Assembly: GCF_023065955.2 (NCBI RefSeq)
Contig: NW_026622997.1
Location: 17,216,001 to 17,280,000 of the forward strand
Length of the DNA: 64,000 nt
Origin: Ursus arctos
Lineage: Eukaryota; Chordata; Mammalia; Carnivora; Ursidae
Reading direction: 5' to 3'
Shown here: positions 47,198 to 58,955 of the stretch, piece by piece
Layout: the number at the start of each line of letters is the position of its first letter
How positions within the stretch are numbered: the first letter of the stretch is position 1
Position numbers and translations under genes: made by a program
Notes under the pieces: generated by a model
What the model was told of the DNA's origin: nothing
Databases searched by the model: none
What the model saw: only the letters and a program-made list of their open reading frames with translations

Positions 47198-48650
47198 TAG
47201 CTTCAGTTGTTCCCTTTGGAATGACCCACCCCAAGCCTGCAGTCCACCATTTCTAGTAAAAGCTCTGGAAGCAGAGAGCGACAGGACAAGAGAGACAAGG
47301 GACCAAGGAAAGAAAGAATACGGTTCTTTTCCAACATGAACCTTCTCAGCCCTACATGAAGATACACCCCTGAGGGCTCTAAAACCCCATTTTAGAAACA
47401 CTGAAAATTATGTTCCTGGTTGTCCTTTTGTTTAATACCTATTCAAAAACTTGCAGGTGTCAGCATCTTGAAAGCAAAGTTCAAGGCTAAGAAAAAGAGC
47501 CTTGACTTTTTTTTTTTTTTTTTTAAGGGAAGATGATTATATCTGCGTGGAACTGAAGGCTTCCCTTTTAAATCCACAAAGCTGGGGGAATCCCCTAAAA
47601 GTCCTTTACCAGCTTGGTAGGAGACACGAGGGCCGGAGCCCAAAGCCCGTCCAGGGCTGGCTCGCCTTCCCGCCTGCTGGGAGAGCCCCACCGCAACACG
47701 GGGGCCCCAGCATGTGAGCCTGTGGTCAGACCCACTCCTGCTGTGCCTTTGACCATGCTGGAGAGCCATGTGAAAGGACACTTCGGTAGCATATCCCCTT
47801 ACGCTCAGTACCACCCCACCCCAAGGAGTAGTATAAGGTGGCTCCTTGCAATTTTTTAATTGTTGACAAACCCGAAGGGCTATTGTATTCTCTGCCTCCC
47901 CGGCTCCGGCTCCGTGCCCTGTGAGCTCTGGTGCTCTCCTTTTGGCTCACTTGCTGTTCCCGGCCCTCCCTTACCCCATCTCAGGCCAGGTGAGGGGCAA
48001 TGAACCAATTAGGAAGACACTCCCTCCTGCTTCCTATGAGGAACACCGATCAGTCAAGATCGCTGGACACTTTGCTACCTTTGCTACCAAGTACTTTTTC
48101 CTCCAGATATTTTAAGTGGCTTCCTGGAATTCGAATGTTCTCATTAGCCCACTGCACCCCTACTTCTCCCCAGACTAACAGGCTTCCGGGGACAGATGGG
48201 GATGTGCCTTCTCCTGCCAGGAGCGGGTGCGGGGAGGAAAGCTGCCACCCAGTGAGCTTGTCACTAGATGGCAGGAGCCCGGGGCTGGCCAAGGAGGCCA
48301 AGGTGAAGGGGGTGGATGGGGTGAGGAGGAAAGCACCCCCTCTCTGCTTCTCACCGTAAGGGGGCAACAGAAGCTGCGAAGCCTCCTCCCCCTTTATGCA
48401 AATGCCGTGCAGGCACCATGTCAGGAATAGCAGGCCCCCCCAACACTCCCAGGCCATGAGCTCAGCCTGCCAACAGTCTCCATCGGTGCCCCTCCCCCGG
48501 GCTGGGGCTCCCCTCCTCAGGTGCCTCCTCCTCACACTGCCCCCCTCCACCTTCCCGCCCTGCACTGCTGGAGGCCACCTCTGCCCCACGCCTTCCCCCT
48601 CTCTGGGCTCCACGCTAAGACCGGCGTCCCCCTCGGTCCCCCGTCCCGCG

Positions 48651-49570
48651 CTAACAGTACAGGGACATCCTGCTGCGGCGCATGGCCTCGCTGATCAGGT
48701 AGGCGGGGCTCAGCTCGGGCTCCTCGGTCATGATGGCGATGTTCTGCCACTCGCCCGTCTGGCTGGACCTCTTGATGGTGTCCACCACGCACAGGGCGTA
48801 CAGGCAGTCATCGAAGGTGGCGGCCATGGTGAGCGGCCGCCCGTCCCACGTGCGCCGGTCGTCCTGGTCCTGGAAGGCCTGGCGCACGGCCTGCATCATC
48901 TTGATGGTGCCGCGCAGGTAGGGCGCCGGGATGTCGCTGAAGGCCTTCTCCGGCAGCAGGGAGTTGCTGACGGGCGTGGCGTCCTGCAGCAGCAGCTCCT
49001 GCTCCGGCGCGCTGTTGCGCTGCCCGTACAGGTCCGTGCCCACCGCCAGCAGGCGCCCGGCCGAGCCCACCACGGTCACGTCCTGCTTGAAGTCGCCGGG
49101 CACGTTGAAGTTGAGGGTGACGGTGCAGCACACGCCGCCCTCCAGCACCATCTGGAAGGTGCAGAAGTCGTCGCTGGTGATCTGGCGGATGCCCTTGATG
49201 TGGTCGGTCTGCTTCACGAAGGTCTTGAGCAGCCCGTGGACCTTGACGGCCTTCTGGCCGGTGAGGAAGGTGAGCAGGTCGATGATGTAGGTGCCCACCG
49301 AGTGCAGGCCGCCGCCACCCATCAGGTCGTCGCAGCTCCAGTTGTACTTCTTGCCCAGCAGGCTGCCGCTGTGCACCTGCACCTCGCACACCAGCAGCTC
49401 GCCCACGTAGCCCTCCTCGATGAGCTGCTTCATGCGCACGAAGGCCGGCAGGAAGCGCAGCACGTTGCCCATGATGCTCATGAGCTTGGGGTAGTAGTGG
49501 GCCGCCGACATCATGCGGAAGGCGTCCAGCGGCGTGGCCGTGCGGTCGCAGATGACGTTCTTGCCGATGC
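48651..49570 (-). CDS. GFOD1: GFOD1, last coding exon (C-terminal ~305 residues)
   Basis: GFOD1 belongs to the Gfo/Idh/MocA oxidoreductase-like family; its enzymatic role is not established. The exon opens at acceptor CCCCGCAG|GC with a split Gly codon, then [17 protein letters not shown], and ends RRSRMSLYC with TAG at 48653-48651. That is 920 nt and 305 codons; the human protein is about 390 residues, so roughly the first 85 (most of the Rossmann fold) lie in an exon outside the window. Visible landmarks are [20 protein letters not shown] then TYIIDLL, and [20 protein letters not shown]. The EKP catalytic motif of active relatives is DRT here (49539-49547), while a Tyr is kept in GTY. The exon is very GC-rich at third positions. 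The reading frame extends upstream to 49712, but that part is intron. An internal Met ([10 protein letters not shown]) could start a short isoform. Confidence 0.97.
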
Positions 49571-49724
49571 CTGCGGGGTGGGAGGAAAGACAGCCGTGAG
49601 GGCGCGGGCGTGCGCAGCGACAGGGGGCGCAGTGGCCGGAAGACACTAATCCTTGGAGCGGACCAGACCCGATCTGAGAGTCCTCTTTACAACCGAAAAT
49701 ATCTCGTGGCACTGGTTACTTATG

Positions 49725-50130
49725 CAAAAGTTACGTAGTCTGTATTATATGTATAATATAACCTATATATAGTTATTCTAATATGTAAGTCTAGTGACTT
49801 ATGTATTAAATCACGGATTTAAATATTGACTCATTTTACTGTACTTAAATAGCCTATATTTTGGAGAGGTTTTTTAAATATTTGCCAATATATAATATAA
49901 AACGTTTCATTTCATGGTTCGTGTCTATAAGTCCATAACATTTTATACACAAATATATTTTACTTGTAAAATACGGATAAATTTAAAATTTAAATATAAA
50001 ATATAAGTCCTATGGAAGTATACAATATATTTTTACATATAAAATGTTTTATTAAAATTATCTTCCGTATGAGATGTTTTATAACTTTATTTTATATGTA
50101 AAACATAATGTATTAAAAATGTATTACTAG
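49725..50130. repeat. AT-rich tract in the GFOD1 intron
   Basis: Long TATAA/ATATA/AAAATA-type sequence with hardly any G or C, starting about 150 bp upstream of the GC-rich GFOD1 exon. No transposon body recognised. Confidence 0.8.
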
Positions 50131-50721
50131 AAATATGTAGGGAAGAGAAGAGTGTCTCTGTCTTGATAGAACCAGAATATGTAAGCTTAAGTCATAGCCA
50201 AGGCAAGTCCGATTAAATACGAGGAAGAATTTCTTAATGATATCCTCCAGAGGTCTAAGCTTTTAACTCTCTCCCCTACAACCACAAACAAAGGATTATA
50301 TTTTGAGTGTTATCCTGCTTGTTTATTCTACATTACGGATTAGGGCTGGCAGTGGTCAGAGATATGTTTGTTTACTGTTTTCCCACTCTTGACACGAAGA
50401 GTGGGTATTCCCTGCATCTGAGGGGTGGGCAGTGGCTGCTTCCTCACAGACCCCCATCTGGCTCGTGGTGGGGTTTGGTGCTTTGGGCCAATGCAGCTGG
50501 GGCCAAATAACAATTAGGCTTATTGTGATGACTGTACTGGGTGCATAAATTACAGGTAGATTCAAGCCCTTTGGGAGACTAAGTGATTCTGGGTCTGGAG
50601 AAAACAAAGGATCAAAGGAAAGAAGAGTGACAGGGGACAAGAAAGGGATTTATTCTGTAGAAGCCAAGAGTGAGGGAAGAAAAACAACTCAGCTGCACCT
50701 GTAGAGACAACCAACTGGAAC

Positions 50722-50760
50722 TTAATAATAATAACAACAACAACAACAACAACAACAATA
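50722..50760. repeat. (AAC)n microsatellite
   Basis: AATAATAATAAC then about eight AAC units. Confidence 0.93.
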
Positions 50761-51708
50761 GAATGACACGGATTTTGTTAGTAAGCCAGATTAAAGGTTG
50801 CTAGGTGCAAAGACTTGGGGAGCTTCTGAGTCAGGGTACATGTCTGCCTGTGGCTGGTCTCTCTTGTCTAGTCATGCTTTGCACATTGACCCTCTAGTGG
50901 GGACCTGTCTATTCCAGCCACAGACAGGGGAGATACCCCAGGGAAAGGGAGCAACGAGACACACACTCCCATCCCAGTTGTCCTGACTGCGGACATTCAA
51001 CTTGACAGAACCCATGAAATCTCACAACAAGCTGAGCTGAGATAGGGTTCTGTGGGGGTCCTGCAACTGTGGGTGTCTGTCCAGAGATGCCTGGACAAGG
51101 CCATGGTCTGGCCCGTGGCTCTCATTTTCCCAGTGGAAGAACTAGCCAAACAATAGACGTGGTCAGAACAGATTGTAGGAAATAAATACGATCGATGGCT
51201 GTCAATTTCCATACACACATTTAATTCTGGCCCTGAATGAAAGGCCTGGAAGCCACACGATGACCACATCTTGTCTCTTCCATACTGGCAGAGCTGGCTG
51301 GCTTTTCTAATGACCATGAATGATCAGTAAGAAGCTCCTTTAACTCTTAGCAACCAGTTGAGTACTAAGGCTCTGGAAGAGGGACGAGGAAACACTGGTT
51401 TGAATTACCAAATGTGCCATGCGCTTGCGAAACATAACGTTCTGATAACACGATCCTGTCGGCATTAGGCTCATGTAACACCAGCTCATACTGGCAGGAG
51501 CAGATTTACATGTAAACGGATTGGTAGGTCAGTGCAGGGACAGGTGACTAATGCTGCCAAAATCTGCCTCACACCTGCTGGATAGGGGCTGTGGCCTCTC
51601 CTATACCCTACCTCAAGGTCCCCCCAAACCAGGACCCTGCCTGTCATCGTCTTAGTGCACTTCCTGTCATCTTAATGACACATGAGAAAAAGTTTCTTAT
51701 TTTTCTAT

Positions 51709-51906
51709 TATACTCCCTTTTTAAAAAATTTTTTATTTATTTATTTGAGAGAGAGAGAGAGAGAGAGCATGAGCCATGGGGAAGGGCAGAGGGACAAGCA
51801 CATTCCCCGCTGAGCACAGAGCCCATCGTGGGGCTCGATCCCAGGACCCCAAGATCAGGACCTGAGCCAGAAGTCTGAGGCTTAACTGACTGAGCCACCC
51901 ACCTGC
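51709..51906 (-). mobile_element. SINEC
   Basis: Perfect target duplication CTTATTTTTCTAT at 51696-51708 and 51907-51919. A run of more than 20 A follows at 51941. Confidence 0.93.
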
Positions 51907-52449
51907 CTTATTTTTCTATCATAAAAAACTACAAAATAGTAAAAAAAAAAAAAAAAAAAAAGGGAACATTACTTGACTCCCCATCCACACACCCAAAACC
52001 ATCACTAAATAGGTAATTCTTTGCAGCTCTAGAGATGAAAAGATTCTGTTGATAGCTCCTTCTCCAGAAAACGCAACATGAACAGACACACGAAGCCCTC
52101 TCCCCTTCTGAAACTCAGGCATGGCTCCCCCGCCGTTCTGAGATCCGTTAGGCTATTTACGTTAGGCTATTTACGTACGCTGTGGCTCCATGCTACACGA
52201 TCCAGTCCTCAAAGACAAAGACTGGCTCTCATTTCTCAAGCCTGCGCTGTGCCCGCAGCGCCCAGTGGATGTGTGGCCTGGCCCCACCTTACAGCCCACG
52301 CTCTTAGCAATATCCACACTTCCCGGATGGGTCTCCGCAACCTCGTCACTCGCGATACCTACAAAGCACAGAGGAGACTTCTAGGAATCTACCAGAAAGA
52401 ATCTAAAACGTAAGCATGGCTTGTTGCCCAAAGAGGCTTCTCACTGAAT

Positions 52450-52830
52450 TATTTATTAAAGCAAAAAACTAGGGACAATGCAAATGCCCAATGATAGGAG
52501 AATGGGTAAGGGAGCTGTACTACAGCCGTATAATGGAATAATTGTGAAGCCGCTGGACGTGATGCCAGTGAAGACTTTTTAATGGCAGGCGAGATGATTA
52601 TGATGTCATGTTAAGTGAAAAGGGGCTCTATTCACAGACATACTATGATCTCAACTCTCTCTTAAAAATACAAAAGAAGAAGAGAAAGTCTGGAAGGGAA
52701 CACCTCAAAATGTTTACAGTGGTTAATTCATTAGTAGGATTATGACTGATTGGTATTTTCTTCACTGTGTTTTTCTGTGTGGTCTAAGTTTCTCTTTTAG
52801 GGTCAGAAAAAAATGTTTGCTTTTCTTTTT
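52450..52830 (+). mobile_element. Old L1M 3'UTR fragment
   Basis: GGACAATGCAAATGCCCAAT, TATAATGGAATAATTGTGAA, TTTACAGTGGTTAATTCATT and TTTCTTCACTGTGTTTTTCT in L1M order. Confidence 0.65.
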
Positions 52831-52833
52831 CTT

Positions 52834-53022
52834 TTAAAGACCATATCTATTTATTTAGGAGAGAGAGAGAGAGCACGAGCAGGGGGAAGGGGCAGAGGGA
52901 GAGGGAGAAGCGGACTCCGTGCCGAGTGGGGAGCCCAACGTGGGGCTCGATCCCAGGACCCCAAGATCATGACCCCAGCCGAAGTCAGACACTTGACTGA
53001 CTGAGCCACCCCAGGCACCCCT
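52834..53022 (-). mobile_element. SINEC
   Basis: GA-rich middle, GGGGCTCGATCCCAGGACCC and GAGCCACCCCAGGCACCCC end. Confidence 0.92.
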
Positions 53023-53410
53023 TAGTTTTTCTGTTTTAAACCCAAAGGAGACTCGAAGACCTTTGAAGGATGGTGCTCACGTGATGGTGGAGGGCCCTCC
53101 AAGGCCTAGGGTGGGCAGGCAGGTGCGAGAGCCAGTGGACCTGTCCCCGTCCGTTCCCGTGTCCCAGCGGGCTGGTGAGCACTCCACGGACCCTCAACTG
53201 TGGCTGCTTAGAGGTTCAGGCTACATTGCAAGGACTTCTGGCTCCAATTCCTCAGGACTTCTTTATGATTCTGATGAAAGCTATGGACTCTCTTCCGAAG
53301 ATGCGGTTCAAACATACACACACAACTGTACCCACACCCCAAGCCCATGCACAGTTCCCTCAGGTTCCGAGGAACAGGCATCTCCATCATAAACTGTACA
53401 GTAACTTCTT

Positions 53411-53529
53411 CTTTTTAAATTATGTGTGTATATATTTTTATTTTTTTAGTAGGCTCTATGCCCAACATGGGGCGCGAACTCACAATCCCCAGATCGAGTC
53501 ACGTGCTCTACCAAGTGAGCCAGGCGCCC
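53411..53529 (-). mobile_element. Short old SINEC-related element
   Basis: GGGGCGCGAACTCACAATCC, CTCTACCAAGTGAGCC, AGGCGCCCC end, no GA-rich middle. TGTACAGTAACTTCTT / TGTACAATCACTTTTT flank it. Confidence 0.8.
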
Positions 53530-53882
53530 CTGTACAATCACTTTTTGAAGGCTTTATGACATTTTGTTAAAAACAAGATAATGCTTCCAGTTTTAAAAGA
53601 AACCCAAAATGCAGAGCTAGCAGGCTGTTCACTGATTCGTAAAGCAAATTCATTTTCTCTCTGCTCTGGACACTCTTACCGCAACCCTACCCCCCTTGGT
53701 GGGGCTTCTGCAAAGCACCCTCTGGAGCCCCCCAAATCCTCAGGTCCTCTTTCCCCAGCTTCTCCCCATCAAAATGCCCAGAACCTGAGGCTCCAAGGTC
53801 CTTAGCAGTTTCACAAGAACAAAGGGCTTAGGCTAAAGAAATACAATTCTACGTTTTGTTGTTTGCTTATTTGGCTTTTCTG

Positions 53883-54360
53883 ATTTTTAATTTCAGCTTT
53901 ACTGAGGTATAATTGACATATAAAATTGTAAGATTTTTTTTTAAAGATTTTGTTTATTTTGAGGGGGAGGGGCAGAGGGAGAGGGAGAGAGAGAATCTCA
54001 AGCTGACTCCCTTACTGAGCGCGGAGCCTGACGCGGGGCTCCATCTCACAACCCTGAGATCACGACCTGAGCTGAAACCAAGAGTCAGACGCTTAACCAA
54101 CTGAGCCACGCAGGCGCCCCGAAAATTGTAAGATATTTAAAGTGTACATTGTGGCTATTTGATATACGCACGCATTGGGAAAGTATTTCCACCGTCTGTT
54201 TGGTTAACCTCTCATGTTTATCTGTGTGTGAGCAAACTTAGGTTCTATCCTCTTAGCAAATTCCAATTATGTAATACAATGTTATCAGCTATAAACACCA
54301 CGTTTACATAAGCTCCTCAGCTCTTATTCATCTTCTAGCTGAAAGTTGGTCCTTAAAGGG
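53883..54360. mobile_element. Old L1-associated fragment, split by a SINE
   Basis: TTTCAGCTTTACTGAGGTAT, AATTGACATATAAAATTG, and after the SINE TTTGATATACGCACGCATTG and TCTTAGCAAATTCCAATTAT, a familiar mammalian L1M text. Confidence 0.65.
53935..54121 (-). mobile_element. SINEC
   Basis: Perfect target duplication AAAATTGTAAGAT at 53922-53934 and 54122-54134, inside the old L1 piece. Confidence 0.95.
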
Positions 54361-55157
54361 ATACAATTCACATTGTTGACTTCCAGTCATCAGACACAGT
54401 GTGTGTGTGTAGGGGTGTATGCAGGTGTGAAAGTACATGAGTGTAGCACACAGCATCCCCTCACTCCTAAAATCACATGCAGTGTAAAGGGAACTTACAT
54501 TGTCTGGGTATAGGGTTGACACACCCAACGATCCTGGGTGTGTCAGATGCCGCAGAATATAGGCTGGGATTTCTTCCAAAGAAAGCAGAGACATACCTGC
54601 CTTCCGGATGGCCTCTGTCAGCCTGGGCTTTGGTCTGGCTCTCCAGAAAATACCACAGCTCTTTGGTGTCTTTGTGATTTTCAGGTGTCTTAGCACAATG
54701 CTTTTCTTGCTGCCCCTGAGAAAGTGCTAGGATACGCTCTAAAGAGAAAAGCCCTATCTCTATTTTGTGCTGAAAAGGAAATAACAAGTGGGGGCCAAAT
54801 CCCGCACTCCTCCCTAAGGACACGACTTTGATAGGAAGGGAATAGATACCATCAGGGCAAAAGGAGCTGAAAGACTGTTTCTCAGGGAGAGAAGCTCGGG
54901 GAGAGACAGAAGGCCCTTTTCCCTGCCTGCCCCCAAACAGCCATGGCTGATTCCTAATGGGAAACCACGAGGGGAAGAGTATGACCTTGGTCTCTGCTCT
55001 GTAGACCCTAAGAGGAGAGTGTGTGTTTTCTCACTCCTGGGAGGACCTTACCAAAAGGCCAAACATGCTCCCTTAGGAGTTTCGACTCTCTTGGGGCAAG
55101 ATGTGGTGTCTCCTTCTAAGGTGAAAGATCCACAACTCTGGCACCCCAAACCATCTT

Positions 55158-55348
55158 TTTTTTTAAAGATTTTATTTATTTGACAGAGAGAGACACAGTG
55201 AGAGAGGGAACACAAGCAGGGGGAGTGGAAGAAGGGGAAGCAGGCTTTCCGCTGAGCAGGGAGCCCGATGCGGGGCTCGATCCCAGGACCCAGGGATCAT
55301 GACCTGAGCCGAAGGCAGACGCTTAACGACTGAGCCACCCAGGCGCCC
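55158..55348 (-). mobile_element. SINEC
   Basis: Perfect 18-bp target duplication GGCACCCCAAACCATCTT at 55140-55157 and 55349-55366. Confidence 0.95.
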
Positions 55349-57653
55349 GGCACCCCAAACCATCTTAAAGAAAATCATGCCGCAGAGGACCAAGCCAATC
55401 AAGGACGTAAAACATATGGATTCGATCGCACTCCAAATAAACAGGCCATGTGAAATGGAAAGCAGAAAAAAGTGCTACGTGACTGAGAAAGAGTGTTTTG
55501 TGTTTTGCCAAGCCCCAAATATTTCCCAACCTCCGGAGAGTTTCAGTTAGGCCCACTGGTGCTCACACTGAGGCAGAGGAAGAGCTTTCTGGGCATTTGG
55601 GGACAATGGTGGATGCAGTCACCCTGCTGCTCCCCGCCCCAGAAGTGATCTGAGTCATTATACCATCACCCTCTGCCTAGCTCTCTCCACCGAGGGATCT
55701 GCCCCTGCACCCAGAAATGGATGCCTTGGAATCTTGCCACATTTGTCAAGGCGGTGCAGTGACTCTGGGTGGGTGGCAGAGAACACATCAGGACTGGCCT
55801 GGCATGTGGGGCAGTCTTCACAGCCCGCCTCCACTGTACACCATTTATCCTTTTGCACTAAGACAAAGAGCCTAAGCTGGGTCTTTTGGGGATCGAGAGC
55901 AGCAGAATACAGCACCCCAGAATGTACTGCTCTGGCACGTGGATTATTTCGAGACTGAAGACAATGAGCAGACTCAAGGAGAGCTCTTTATCTCCTCCTA
56001 GACTGCCTAAAAGAATTCAGCTAGAGGGGCTGAACCAGGAAGAGAGAGCTATTACCAGAGATAACTTTTCATATCAGAAAGACTTATCTGCATGGCCTGG
56101 GGAACATTCATTAGTCAAGCATTTGTCCTCTTTCATCTTCCTGCGAAATGTCTTCTCCTCCCCTTTGAGGCCCCAGACCCCTGCACCCTCTTCTGCTTAT
56201 CTTGGTTCTGATCTATAAGCCTCAAGGACCTGACTGCCAGGGAGTCTCATGTTTCTATAGGGGCTCCCGTACATAAGAAATTTGTTTTTCTCCCGTTACT
56301 GTCTAATGTCAATTTAATTTTTAGCCAACCAAAAAACTTAGAAGGGGAGATGGGAAACGTTGTCTGCCTCTTACAGCACTTTGCTGGAACAAACTTCATT
56401 TTTCAAGTGAGAACCCCCTGTCAGCAAATAAAGTGAGAGCATCTTTGTCCATAAAACGGTGGGACTAAGACCTTCTCACCTCTATCACGGAGCTGAAGCA
56501 GGGGAGAAAATGAGATCAATGGGAACACTCTGGAGGGTGAAAGCGCAACGTGCAAGACCGCGTGCCTGCTTTGTCAGAAGCTTTTAAAATGAAATAATTC
56601 CAGAAGGAGCTTTACTGCCCTCCTGAGATCTCTCATGGGGAAATGGGAAATTGGCTCCCTCCGCGGCCTGCTGAGTGTGTTCGCTGTAGTGAGCATGGTA
56701 TCCAGGGCGCTCACGAGGGGTTAGTGCTGCAGAGAAGGAGTTTCCAACCAGCAGACCCTAAGCCATCTTCAGGCAGCTGCGCCCCCACCCTCCAAGCTCA
56801 AGGGCTCCTAGCTAGGGCTGGGTACCCACCCATATCGCTTTCCAGAGACAGGAGCCTTTGCAGGGGACTGACACGCCCTGCAGATGAGCCCCCCAAAGAA
56901 GCAGGGGCAAGGGACTTCCCACTGACTCCTTGAGGGAAAGACACACGCTGTCTGCTGTCCCAAAGAGCAGCCGCCCTTTCCTACCCTGGATCAAGTAGGT
57001 CATCCCCTGGGTACCTGGGGTACAGCTGCAACCCGGCCACCCAGAGACCAGAGCCATCCCCCAGGATAATCAGCCTGAAACTTCAAAGCACGCCTCCCTG
57101 CCAGCACATGGCCAATTACACACTCCCTTATCTAATCGATGGTGGAAATCTATGAGGCCAATGCTACTTTCCCACCAGTGCTTCCCAAGTATTCCACTTG
57201 TGTTGACAGCTCCTTATCTTCTGAAAGCCCAAATGGCTGCTGATCCTACAGCCGGGCTTGCAGCTGTCCTGGCAGTTTGGCAGAATTCCCACAAGAAGTC
57301 CCATCAGATGCAGCCTCCCAGTTTTTCCTCCCATTCACAGAAGGTAGAGAAGATTTCTCTGCCATTCAGGCCAGGAACTCGTTATCTTCATTTATACTCC
57401 ATTCTGTCAGCGTTTCTGTGCTAGGCACTGGGCCTGAAAAATGAGTAAGAACGATAAATTGGAGCTCTCGGTCTAGTAGAGAAGACCAACCAGAAATGAG
57501 GGATTACAGTATTTTATAGATTACGGGGTCTAACAGGGATACGCAGTGAGAACAAGAAGAAGGGCTGTCCCACCGATTTGGGCGTGGTAGAAAGGTCTTC
57601 TGGAGAGGTGACATTTCAGCAGGGTTCTGAAGTATGTGTAAGAGTTTACCAGA

Positions 57654-57850
57654 GGGACTCCTCGGTGGTTCACTCACTTAAGCCTCCAACTTTTGATTTC
57701 AACTCAGGCCATGATCTCAGGGTCGTAAGATCGAGCCCTGTGTCAGGCTCTGTGCTCAGTGCAGCATCTGCTTCTATCTCTCCCTCGGCCCCACTCCCCC
57801 ACTTGCACTCTCGCGCTCTCTCTCTCTCAAATAAATGAATTTAAAAAAAA
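57654..57850 (+). mobile_element. SINEC, diverged
   Basis: Head GGGACTCCTCGGTGGTTCAC, later GATCTCAGGGTCGTAAGATC, AAATAAATGAA tail; AGTTTAC on both sides. Confidence 0.9.
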
Positions 57851-58506
57851 AGTTTACTTGAATGAATATTCAGAAGATTCAGGTCTCATTTAGAAAATGG
57901 TTGAAAACAAGAGTGTTTAACCTAGGATCTGAGAAACCACTAAAATTGGAAATTATATGTATATATCCTGGTGTTTAATTTTCTGGAAGATTCACTAGAG
58001 TCTTAAAAGATTTTATGATTCAAAGGAGATCAAGCAGAACTGGTGTGTAGAGCAAAAGCAAAACTGAAGGGAGAGTAAAGACAAATCTCTGGTTTTAATG
58101 GAACTAAGTATCCAAACACACTGGATACTTGTAACCTTTCCTTCCCCTCTCCCGGGGTTTCACTCACTCCCTGCAACAGAGCATTCAGTCCAGCTCTGTC
58201 TCTGCTCTGGCTCGTCCCTCCTTCACCCACTAGGGGCTGGCATCTTCTCCCCCTCCACACTCCCGCCTACCCCCACCCCCCCAGACACACGTGTTTTTTT
58301 TAAAGCTGAGAATGCTTCTTTCAGCACCAGCAGGGATGACTTGTCTAAACCCCACTCCGTACCCTCTGGCCCTTCTTCCATATAAACTGGGAGGACAGCC
58401 CCTTTGGAGAAATCCCTCATCTTCAATCCCCAGGAGAGTTTCTGACAACTTCCCAACTCAGACTGCTAATCTGATCTGTTTGCAATAACAATGACATACT
58501 TTAAAT

Positions 58507-58508
58507 TT

Positions 58509-58568
<60 letters not shown>

Positions 58569-58713
58569 TCGAGAGGAGGGGCAGAGGGAGAGAATCTCAA
58601 GCAGACTCCCCGCTGAGTGCAGAGATGGACACCGGGCTCAATCTCAGGACCCTGAGATCATGACCTGAACTGAAATCAAGGGTCACTTAACGGAGTGAGC
58701 CACCAGGCGCCTC
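58507..58713 (-). mobile_element. SINEC with an expanded (TTTC)n tail
   Basis: SINE body 58571-58713. Its tail (58507-58570) is about 15 TTTC units. Target duplication AATGAC(A/G)TACTTTAAA on both sides shows the repeat is part of the insertion. Confidence 0.93.
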
Positions 58714-58741
58714 AATGACGTACTTTAAAACAGCAACCACA

Positions 58742-58955
58742 ACCAGCTACTGAGCACTTGTGCCAGAAGGGGCTGAGCATTTTACACACGCTTCCATGTT
58801 TGTAGTGTACACACCCCCATGAAGCGGGTACTAATGCCGTACCCATCTCACAGATGTGGAAACTGAGACTCGAAGAGGGGTAACAACTTGCCCACACTTC
58901 CACAAGTCAGTGACTGGTAGAGCTGGGATTTGAACCCAGACTGCCGGGCTTCAGA
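58742..58955 (-). repeat. MIR (near full length)
   Basis: CTACTGAGCACTTGTGCCAG, CATCTCACAGATGTGGAAAC, CTTGCCCACACTTCCACAAG and GGATTTGAACCCAGACTGCC read as the inverted MIR. Confidence 0.9.

Larger units (their letters stand above)
42390..48650 (-). other. GFOD1: GFOD1 3'UTR (predicted, about 6 kb)
   Basis: Continues from the stop codon with no coding exon and no SINEC or young L1. Old MIR pieces at about 44.2-44.45 kb and 45.13-45.33 kb are tolerated. Minus-strand poly(A) candidates are ATTAAA at 42678-42673, followed by an A-rich stretch, and AATAAA at 42394-42389. Below 48 kb the sequence turns AU-rich toward 42.7-43 kb, typical of distal 3'UTR ends. The extent is inference; a shorter UTR is possible. 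Confidence 0.5.

Noticed and set aside
49571..49712. N-terminal extension of the GFOD1 frame
   Set aside because: It is upstream of a good acceptor (CCCCGCAG) and does not resemble the Rossmann fold expected before IGKNV; read as intron.
58218..58230. CTCF-like CCCACTAGGGGCTGG
   Set aside because: Differs from the core at key G/C positions of the 3' half.
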